A stretch of DNA of 64,000 bases from Edaphochlamys debaryana (taxonomy: Eukaryota > Chlorophyta > Chlorophyceae > Chlamydomonadales): assembly GCA_016858145.1 (NCBI GenBank), contig JAEHOE010000019.1, positions 62,001-126,000 of the forward strand, read 5' to 3'. Positions 1 to 8,600 of the stretch are shown one piece after another; positions within the stretch are counted from its first letter, which is position 1, and every line of letters starts with the position of its first letter. The notes beneath the pieces were generated by a model that saw nothing but the letters and a program-made list of their open reading frames with translations, ran no database searches and had not been told where the DNA came from. The translations under genes and the position numbers were made by a program.

Positions 1-1152
1 AGCCCACAGGGGCCATAGCCTACGGACCCAGGGCTAGAGGTGGGGCCGGCCAGCGCACACTTAAAACAGGTCAACGCAACGTATTTAGAGACTGAAGGGA
101 GCTGGCAGGCGGCGAGGTAAGTACCCCGACCCCCTGTCCTGGGGAGGAGGACGAGAAGGCCAGGGCGGGAGCGAAGGATGGCGAGAACGAGAGCAGCCAT
201 GGCGGCGAGGGCCGGAAGTGAGGGAAGGGGCAAGACGGGGATGGCGGGAGGGAGGGCCCCCCGTTCGTGCCTCCCAGCCGGACATGGTATGCGGCCCCTG
301 CTATCCAAGCAAGGGAACTTAGACCCTGAGCCAGGTATATGGGGGGTACTTGTGGAGGGTGGGGGTGCTGTGCTCGCCTGGGGCATGCAGCGCAGTGAGA
401 ACGTTGACGGGCAACACCACCACGCGGGCGTCGCGGGGTCGGGCGTGCAGGCATCCACCCACTTCTCCCGACCTGCACAGCTGTCCTTCTGCAGTATTCA
501 TCGCGCAGCTCCAATGAATGTAGAGGGCCGCGTTGAGGCCGCGACGTGGATGCGGCCAACACATGAAGTTGCGGCGAAGTGCATGGATTTGCCCCGATCA
601 AAGCGCAATGAATGCATCACAGCAGTTTAATTTGCTTGCAGCAAGCGCGGCTACGGGGAGATGACTTCGGGGCGTCGGCCGCCGCGACTGATCAAACATG
701 CCGTCACCGCGAACTGCGCCAATTGACCCGAAACAGGTCGCAATAGCATAATGGGAGACATGCGTGTCCATCGCGCTTACCCCGAGCGCAAAGCGAGAAC
801 TGCGACCACATGCCAACATTGCACAATTCACGCAGGACGCAGGTAACCCTGGAGTTCTTGTGCGCAGTGCGTTCAACCTTAGCGAAGTAAGTCGTGCCAG
901 CGATACTTCGGGCGCGGCGAGGTCGTTTTAGGGGTGCGCCCGCCACCAGGGCCTGGCCCGGGCACCCTTAAAGAACTTCGTGTCCCGCCCCGTTGCTGCG
1001 CGGCCACCTGGGCCTATCGTTAGCTGAGGCGATCTAGTATCGATTGCGACAAGTGGGGCGTCGAGAGCGAGGCCGTAGAGCCCAACCTTCTATGCGTTCG
1101 AGACCTTCTGCGTCCATACCCATATACCTGGCACTAGCAACAGGGCTATCTA
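1..1152. other. Region without recognisable gene
   Basis: No reading frame here shows a recognisable domain, splice-consistent exon series or codon pattern. The open frames on both strands overlap each other and are of the kind that GC-rich DNA gives by chance. GC content is lower near 560-900 (for example the AT-richer stretch around 600-640) than in the genes further on. It ends where the first retrotransposon unit begins (GGCTAAAAAACATAGC at 1153). It could be non-coding flank of the retrotransposon cluster or an old degraded repeat; I see nothing that decides this. Confidence 0.5.
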
Positions 1153-2182
1153 GGCTAAAAAACATAGCTTAGCCCTAGGCTAAGCTGCTGGGGCCTCTGT
1201 GCCCCAGCGCGAGCTGTGTTGCCCAATTTTTGTCGGCCCTTGTGCGGGGCCATTCTTCTTCGCTCGCCGGCTTCGTGGCTGGCTATTTCGCACGACTGAG
1301 GCACCTTCGCCGCGCGGTCTGGGCGGCGGGAGCGAGTGGAGCGCCTGCTGGAGAATCTTCTGGACATCGGTCGGCGCCGTGCCCCGGGCGCGCTCCGGAG
1401 TCGTTATGGCCATGCGGGCCCGCGTCGACTGTGAAAGGGCGCACAGCTCGCGCTGGGCAGCGCCGCCTGCGCTGGCTTGGAGCGGCGCGCCGCCTTCTGG
1501 AATCGCGTGGGGGGAGCCGAGGACCTCGCGTCGGCCGTCTGGCGGACTTGCTCTGGAGGATCTTCTCGTGGACTCCTGCGCAGGCCGCGTGTCCGGTGGT
1601 GCTTCTGGCGTGGTGCGATGGTCGGCCGCGAATGTTCGGCGCTCGCTGGAGACTCCCCGCTTCCCGGGGCTGCCTAGGAATGACGCGAGGAGAGCGGTCT
1701 GCTAGACTTGGCCTTTGGGCCCGACTTTTGGCTGTGGGCGCTGTGCTCGCCCCGGCCCGCCTTTCTCGGGGGTCTTCCCCCGTGGTCTCTTTCGGGAGCT
1801 TCGGCTGCCCGCTTCTCGTGGGGGTTTGCGCCTGGCTGTGCGCCCCCCCCCGGTCCTGTGCTGCGAGTAGGTGGTCGGTCTGGCGGTGATTGAACTTTGG
1901 AGCTTGGCTTCGGTGGTGCGGGTGTGGACATGGCAGGGCTTCGGCCCTGGACTCGGCTTCGGCCTGCTGATTCTTTCCCCGCGTCCCGCGTGGGCCGGGT
2001 GTCTCAATTCTTTGGCTTGGTTGGAGTAGGTGGCGACTCGGAAGTGGACGATCCCTTAGGGAACGCCTGGGGTCGGGGGAAGTTGACTCTCTCCCCCTTA
2101 TGCGGGGCCGGCCGCTCGTCTGCCCGCTGGCCGCAACCCTGTAACGCGTCATTCCTAATGTTGAAGGTGCTAAGCGGTCTAT
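1153..2182 (+). repeat. Retrotransposon-associated unit 1 (~1030 bp)
   Basis: First of four head-to-tail units. It begins with GGCTAAAAAACATAGC and a double hairpin: a 9-bp stem AGCTTAGCC/GGCTAAGCT with loop CTA (1166-1186), then an 8-bp stem GCTGGGGC/GCCCCAGC with a 6-base loop (1187-1208). The unit ends with the ~143-bp tail (2021-2163, starting TTGGAGTAGG and ending CCTAATGTTG) that also ends the autonomous L1-like element downstream. Unit 2 starts exactly 1030 bp later and is nearly identical; differences I saw include one C in a C-run near 1848 and single bases in the tail. Open frames in it have no recognisable domain, so I treat it as non-coding. It is either a 5'UTR-type promoter monomer or, more likely from the shared tail, a non-autonomous element. 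Confidence 0.85.
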
Positions 2183-3193
2183 GGCTAAAAAACATAGCTT
2201 AGCCCTAGGCTAAGCTGCTGGGGCCTCTGTGCCCCAGCGCGAGCTGTGTTGCCCAATTTTTGTCGGCCCTTGTGCGGGGCCATTCTTCTTCGCTCGCCGG
2301 CTTCGTGGCTGGCTATTTCGCACGACTGAGGCACCTTCGCCGCGCGGTCTGGGCGGCGGGAGCGAGTGGAGCGCCTGCTGGAGAATCTTCTGGACATCGG
2401 TCGGCGCCGTGCCCCGGGCGCGCTCCGGAGTCGTTATGGCCATGCGGGCCCGCGTCGACTGTGAAAGGGCGCACAGCTCGCGCTGGGCAGCGCCGCCTGC
2501 GCTGGCTTGGAGCGGCGCGCCGCCTTCTGGAATCGCGTGGGGGGAGCCGAGGACCTCGCGTCGGCCGTCTGGCGGACTTGCTCTGGAGGATCTTCTCGTG
2601 GACTCCTGCGCAGGCCGCGTGTCCGGTGGTGCTTCTGGCGTGGTGCGATGGTCGGCCGCGAATGTTCGGCGCTCGCTGGAGACTCCCCGCTTCCCGGGGC
2701 TGCCTAGGAATGACGCGAGGAGAGCGGTCTGCTAGACTTGGCCTTTGGGCCCGACTTTTGGCTGTGGGCGCTGTGCTCGCCCCGGCCCGCCTTTCTCGGG
2801 GGTCTTCCCCCGTGGTCTCTTTCGGGAGCTTCGGCTGCCCGCTTCTCGTGGGGGTTTGCGCCTGGCTGTGCGCCCCCCCCGGTCCTGTGCTGCGAGTAGG
2901 TGGTCGGTCTGGCGGTGATTGAACTTTGGAGCTTGGCTTCGGTGGTGCGGGTGTGGACATGGCAGGGCTTCGGCCCTGGACTCGGCTTCGGCCTGCTGAT
3001 TCTTTCCCCGCGTCCCGCGTGGGCCGGGTGTCTCAATTCTTTGGCTTGGTTGGAGTAGGTGGCGACTCGGAAGTGGACGATCCCTTAGGGAACGCCTGGG
3101 GTCAGGGGAAGTTGACTCTCTCCCCCTTATGCGGGGCCGGCAGCTCGTCTGCCCGCTGGCCGCAACCCTGTAATGCGTCATTCCTAATGTTGG
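2183..3193 (+). repeat. Retrotransposon-associated unit 2
   Basis: Second unit, almost identical to unit 1 over its whole length, which implies very recent duplication, retrotransposition or gene conversion. It starts with the same GGCTAAAAAACATAGC and double hairpin at 2196-2238. Its 3' tail occupies 3050-3193 and ends CCTAATGTTGG. One fewer C in the C-run near 2880 and a few tail substitutions (TCAGGGG for TCGGGGG, AATGCG for AACGCG) separate it from unit 1. Confidence 0.85.
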
Positions 3194-4192
3194 AAAAACA
3201 TATAGCACACTAGCTCGGCCTCTGGCCGTGCTGCTGGGGCCTCTGCGCCCCAGCGTGCTACGTTGCCCGATTTTTGCGGCCCCTTTGCGGGGCCTTCTCC
3301 TTCGTCCGCTGGCCTCGCGGCTGGCTGTTCGTCTCGCCTTCAGTGTCTCTGCCGCGCTGTCTGGGCGGCGCTGCATGTGGAGCTCGCTGGTGGAATCTTC
3401 TGGTCATCGCTCGCCTAGACGCTTGTGCCTGGGAAGCGCCCGGACATGCGGGGAGCGGGCTGGGCGGCCGGTATGCTGAACCTTGGTGATTCTTGGGGCG
3501 TCGGCCGGCGTTTGGGGGCGCGCTTGGCCGGCGCTTCTGGTCGCCCCGATTTTGGCTGAGTGCTCCCCAGGTGGCTCTGATCGGTCGGCTGCCTGGAGCT
3601 TTCGCTGGTGTTCTTCGTTCGTGGCGCTTCTTCGGCGGGAGTGGCGCGGCGCTGAGTAGGTGGTGCTGATGGCCCGTCGCGGGTGCGCGGCGCTCGCAGC
3701 GGAGGCCGCGCTCCCCGGGGGCAGTTTAGGATTGGCGCGTTACAGACGTTTCTGGCTTGGCCCATGGGGCCCGACTCTTGGCCGTGGGAGCTGTGCTCTC
3801 CCCAGCCCGCCTCTTTCGGGAGCTTCGGCTGCCCGCTTCTCGTGGGGGTTTGCGCCTGGCTGTGCGCCCCCCCCGGTCCTGTGCTGCGAGTAGGTGGTCT
3901 GTCTGGCGGTAGTGGAACTTTGGAGCTTGGATTAGGTGGTGCGGACGTGCTGTGGACATGGCGGGGCTCTGGCCCTGGACTCGGCTTCGGCCTGCTGATT
4001 CTTTCCCCGTGACCCGCGTGGGCCGGGTGTCTCAATTCTTTGGCTTGGTTGGAGTAGGTAGAGACTCGGTAGTGGACGATCCCTTCGGGAACGCCTGGGG
4101 TCGGGGGAAGTTGACTCTCTCCCCCTTATGCGGGGCCGGCAGCTCGTCTGCCCGCTGGCCGCAACCCTGTAACGCGTCATTCCTAATGTTGG
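3194..4192 (+). repeat. Retrotransposon-associated unit 3 (diverged)
   Basis: Third unit. The left half (about 3194-3780) differs strongly from units 1 and 2, while the right half and the 3' tail (4049-4192) are closely similar. The double hairpin at the start is kept although the sequence has changed: AGC-T-CGGCC / GGCCG-T-GCT with loop TCT at 3212-3232, then GCTGGGGC/GCCCCAGC. The tail ends CCTAATGTTGG and is followed by a short simple-sequence stretch (ACAAC-type repeats, then three CACCATAG repeats, 4193-4240) typical of non-LTR 3' ends, after which ORF1 begins. This is a different subfamily from units 1, 2 and 4. Confidence 0.8.
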
Positions 4193-4264
4193 AACACAAC
4201 ACAACACAATAGCACCATAGCACCATAGCACCATAGCTATGCGCTGCCGACTGATGCTCTAGGC
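4193..4264 (+). repeat. Simple-repeat junction and ORF1 leader
   Basis: Between the tail of unit 3 and the ORF1 start codon lie AACACAACACAACACA and then three copies of CACCATAG. Such short tandem repeats commonly mark 3' ends of non-LTR copies, so this may be the true junction between unit 3 and the autonomous element. The remaining ~25 bases before ATG 4265 would be a very short 5' leader. Confidence 0.5.
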
Positions 4265-5611
4265 ATGGCGTATTACGCGACCGCTGCGCGCGCCGCTCCG
4301 GTGCGCTCAGGGCTTACGGTTGATATGCCAGCATCAGTTAAGTCGTTCCTGGATGGCCAGCACGTGCGGACGGCGACGTTCACAGCGCATTTCCCTCGCC
4401 GATCGCCGGCCACGCTCTCGCGCTCTCGCCGCGCGATTCAGGAGTCTTTTTTCCAGCAGCTGAAGTCCGCGCTGCCCGCGGCGGGCGGCGTGGACTCGGC
4501 GAACCCCTCGCTTTGCATCGGCTTCACGAAGGGATGCCTCCTGCGCTCTGTGCCAGGGGGCGCCACTGCTCAGGTGGACATTACGGTCCCCAGTAACTTG
4601 TTTGGCTGGTTGGCTGACCAGCTGGACGACCGGAGCGGCCTGGAGTCCGCGGCCCTGCCCGGTGGAGTCGCGAAGCTTCGCTGGGTCGGCCGCTGGGACT
4701 CCAACAAGGGGTCCTACGTCCGGGCTCGCCCGCGCCACTTCCTGGCTACCAGCCTCCCGCCGGGCCTGGGCCTCGAGCTGGACGTGGCCCGGGACCTCCT
4801 GGGGGCCTGCCTGGGGGGGGTGGAGCTGGGCGCGCTCAAGGTGTGGTGCCTGCACGGCGGCAGTGCACCCATGCCATTTACCGACCGGCTGATCGTGCCG
4901 GTGCCAGAGGGGGCTCAGCTACCGTCCGAGGAGCCCTCGTTCACGGTGGTCATGAAGGGCCACGGCGACGTCGTCTTCGAACTCTTCGACATCGACCGGT
5001 ACCGCGCGCAGGCCGCTGCCGGCCCCTCCGGGGGAGGCAGCAGCGGCGGCCGTGGCAGCGGGGGCGGGGGCGGCGGAGGCGGCGGCGGCAGCGGGGGGAA
5101 CGGCGGTGGCAGCACGGGCGGGGGCGGCGGCGGCAGCCAGGGTGGGGGCGGCGGCGGCAGCAAGGGCGGGGGCGGCGGCGGCGGCAAGGGCGGCGGCGGC
5201 GGCGGTGGCAACAGCGGCGGCGGTGGCAACGGCGGCGGCGGCAGCGGCGGCGGCAACGGAGCGGCACAGCAGCGTCGTGGCGGCAATGATGCGGCCGGGG
5301 GCGGCGGGGGTGTTCGCACCCGCAGCATGTCCCGGGGCAGGAGCAGCACAGCGCTTCCGCCCCGGGTGCAGGCCACCATGGACAAGGTGGCGGCTCGCCA
5401 GGCGGCGGGCCAGCCCCTGGAGCCGGGCCTCGACCGGCCCTCGGCGGCGCGCAGCAAATCCCCTCCTGCCGGGCGCGACCCCAAGCGCCAGTGCGCTCCC
5501 CCGGCGGGGCGCGAGACGCTGCAGCTCCCGCAGACGCTTGACGTGGACATGGCCGGCGGTGAGGGCGGCTCCACGATGGCGCCCGACGGCGCCGCTATGG
5601 TCACCTCATAG
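4265..5611 (+). CDS. Retrotransposon ORF1 (gag-like, Gly-rich)
   Basis: 448-residue protein, inferred by position to be the RNA-binding ORF1 product of the L1-like element. Residues 1-250 form a compact-looking domain without a motif I recognise; no CCHC zinc knuckle is visible. Residues about 256-335 are an extreme Gly/Ser/Asn tract encoded by GGC/GGG repeats, and the last ~110 residues are basic and Ala/Pro-rich with an RSMSRGRS stretch that would suit nucleic-acid binding. It starts at ATG 4265, the first ATG after the simple-repeat leader, and stops with TAG at 5609-5611. The ORF2 frame is already open beneath its last ~320 bases. Assignment as ORF1 rests on position before an APE/RT ORF; the fold is unknown. 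Confidence 0.75.
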   Translation: MAYYATAARAAPVRSGLTVDMPASVKSFLDGQHVRTATFTAHFPRRSPATLSRSRRAIQESFFQQLKSALPAAGGVDSANPSLCIGFTKGCLLRSVPGGATAQVDITVPSNLFGWLADQLDDRSGLESAALPGGVAKLRWVGRWDSNKGSYVRARPRHFLATSLPPGLGLELDVARDLLGACLGGVELGALKVWCLHGGSAPMPFTDRLIVPVPEGAQLPSEEPSFTVVMKGHGDVVFELFDIDRYRAQAAAGPSGGGSSGGRGSGGGGGGGGGGSGGNGGGSTGGGGGGSQGGGGGGSKGGGGGGGKGGGGGGGNSGGGGNGGGGSGGGNGAAQQRRGGNDAAGGGGGVRTRSMSRGRSSTALPPRVQATMDKVAARQAAGQPLEPGLDRPSAARSKSPPAGRDPKRQCAPPAGRETLQLPQTLDVDMAGGEGGSTMAPDGAAMVTS

Positions 5612-5667
5612 CCGGCCGTGGGGCACGGCGCTCGGAGTCAGCTCTGCTGCGGGTTGGCTCCCACAAC

Positions 5668-8600
5668 GTGCGCGGCCTTGTGACTCGCTCGGGTCATGGG
5701 GCTGATGCACGTGTGCCAGCGCTGCTCAAGTGCTGGGAGCGCAACCGCTTGGATGTGGTCTGCCTGCAGGAGACCCATGTCCTGGCGGGGGAGGAGAACG
5801 CAGCTGCCCTGAAGCTGCGTACAGCCTTGGCGGCTCTGCGCCTCCGAGGTTGGACGCCGTTCTGGAGCGCCGCGGTCACCCTTGATAGCGGCCGGCCGTC
5901 AGGGGGGGTGGCTATCCTCGTGCGTACGGCGCTTCTAGAGCGGCAGCTCGTCACCTATCCGTCGGGACAGGCAGCCCCGGCCGCCTCGCCTGATGGACGC
6001 CTCCTTACACTGCCCCTCTGCTGGGGTGGCCACTCCTTTGTGGTGGCGTCTGCATACCTTCCGGCCTGCGACCCTGCGGGCCAGCGGGAGTTTGCGGCGT
6101 CACGCCTGGCCCCTCTTTGCGCCGCCGGCCGCCCGCCGCTGGTGCTCGCCGCCGACTTCAACTGGGTTCCGGACGTGCAGCTCGACTCCGTCGCTGGGGC
6201 AGGTCGCTCTAGCGACCCCCCAACTGCCCGGCAGTTCGCAGCTGCATGCCCGGGCCTGGTTGACTCCTTCCGTCACCTTCATCCGCAGCTACGCAGCTTC
6301 AGCTATGTGGCGCCCAATGGTGGGTCCCGTGTTGACCGGGTCCTCCTCTCGCCGGGCCTGGCACCGGCCCTGCGTGAGGCAGCCATTCGGGAGGCCGCAG
6401 TCTCCGATCATCGTCTTGTCCTAGCAGGCCTTGCCCCAGTTGCGGACTCGCGCCTGGGGCCGGGCCTCCGTCGTGTGCGTGTTTCGTTCTGCGACTTTGC
6501 TGACTTGCGCGACTCCTTGTCTGCCTGGCTTGAGGCTGCTATCGCTGAGGCGCCCGCGGGTGACCGCGAGCTCCTTGAGTGGTGGCCGGGCTTCAAGCGC
6601 AGGCTAGCCGCCCATGCGGGGCGGCTGAATCGTGAGGCCTATGTCCGCCGCGTCGCAGCCGGCGCCGACGAGGAGGCGGCGCAAGCCGCCTTTGACTCGG
6701 CGCTGGCAGCGGCAGCGGCGGGCGACCAAACCGCCGCCCGAGATGCCGTGGTTGCCCGCTCTGCGAGCGCTGCGGCAGCGCTCCGGGCGGCGGCGCGCCC
6801 TGCTGGCGCTGCACGGCGGGCATGGCTACGCTCAGGCAAACGGCCGTGCCCCGCGGTCACCTCCCTCGTTCGGCCTCCCACGCCGCGGTGCCCGATCCTG
6901 GCGCTGCGGCAACCTAACGGCACGTTGGTCACCTCGCCCACGGCGGTTCCGCAGGTGGCCGCCGACTTCTGGGCTAGCGTGTGCACGCCTGGCCCTGCAG
7001 CGCCGTCGGCCCGCCATGCGGTGCTGACGGCGCTACGGGAGCTGGGGTCGCGCTGCCCAGCGTCGGCGGTCGAGGCCTTGGGCCAGCCTACGGTTACCGC
7101 TGAGGAAGTTCGCAAGGCGCTGGCGGCCTCACCGCCTGGCAAGGCGGCGGGGGCCGACGGCATCCCAACCGAGCTCTACAAGGAATTCTCCACACAGTTT
7201 GCGCCCCTGTTAGCTCGAGTCTTCACTGCGGTGGGGACTCAGCAGGCGGCGCCAGCTGGCTTTCTTGATGGCGTCATCTCCTCGTTCTACAAGGCGGGCG
7301 ACCGCACGCTTCCCTCCAACTACCGCCCAATCACCCTCCTCGACACCGACTACCACACCCTCGCCCGTGTCCTCATGCTTCGTCTTCGACCCGTCTTCGC
7401 CCTCGTCATTGGCCCTGAGCAAACTGCCTTCCTTGCTGGCCGCCGCATCGCCGACAACGTGCTGCTCTTGCAGCTGATGCCGGAGTTGCTGCGGTCGGCA
7501 GGGCAGGCGGGGGCCGCCGTCTTCCTCAATTTCTACAAGGCCTATGACACTGTTGATCGCTCTTTCCTCTTTGACTGCCTGGAGGCGCTGGGCGTCGGAT
7601 CGGGCTTCCTAGCCTGGGTCCGCTGCCTGCACACGGGCACCCGCGCCTCAGCCCTTGTCAACGGCCACCTGTCCAACCCGGTCTCCATCTCGGCTGGCGT
7701 TTGGCAGGGGTGCCCCCTCGCCCCTCTCCTCTACCTCGCCGTGGCTCAGGCTCTGTCCTGCTGGCTGCGGCGGTGTCGGGTTGGGTTGGTGGCGGCTGGG
7801 GTGCCGGTGCTGGCCTCCCAGTACGCTGACGACTGCACCCCCCTGCTGGACGGCCCCCACTGCGCTCCTGCATTCCTGCAAGCCATGGAGGTCTTCCGGC
7901 AGGCCTCGGGTCAGCGCCTAAACGTTGACAAAACAGAGCTTATGCCGCTCGGCCCTGCTGCTGCTGCCCCTGTCCTGGAGCGTGTTGCCAGCTCCGAGGC
8001 CGGGACCGCGGCCAGCGGGGCTCCTGCCCCGGCGCTGCCGGTCTCGGCGGCGCCCACCACCTCTCCGCCGCCCCTCGGGGCGGCGGCCTCCTCTGTGGCC
8101 CTGGCGGGTGCGTCCGCTCCCGCCACGGCCGCAGATACCCCGCACGCTGGCGCTGCTGCCGCGGTGACCCTTGTGGTCGCAGCGGCGGCGGCGCCGGCTC
8201 CTGCCCTCCGCACCGTGTCCTCAGCCCGCACGCTGGGCGTCCTGTTTTGGGGCGCCCCGCCCTCAACGTTACCTGTCGTCGACTTCGCTCCTGTCTACGC
8301 CGTCCTGCAGCGAGTGGCGCACCTGCCGCTTTCTGCCTTCGGCCACGCTTTTGCGGCCTCGTCGTATGCGCTAAGTAAAGTTCTGTACCATCTTGAGTTT
8401 TCCCGCCTGCCGTCAGCCTCAGCGCTGTCGACCCTCGGCAGTCGTGTGGCGGCGCTGGTGGATCGGGGCCTGGCTCCGGACGCTGACGCCAACACGCGAC
8501 GCACGCGCCTGCCTGGCTTGCCGTCGGACTGCCTCGTGCTCCCGCCTGTGGTTGGCGGCTTAGGCCTCCTACCGCTGCGTGAGCACGTTCAGGCCTGGCA

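Noticed and set aside
1283..2960. Long open frames on both strands of the ~1 kb units (up to 289 codons)
   Set aside because: They overlap in several frames at once, have biased Arg/Pro/Ser composition and no domain, and are broken in diverged unit 3. GC-rich repeat DNA gives such frames by chance.
1153..4192. Tandem array as CRISPR or satellite DNA
   Set aside because: Units are ~1 kb without spacers and end in a retrotransposon 3' tail; this is a eukaryotic mobile-element array.
4915..5604. Minus-strand proline-rich frame opposite ORF1
   Set aside because: Mirror image of the Gly-rich codons of ORF1; poly-Pro arises from the GGC/GGG repeats.
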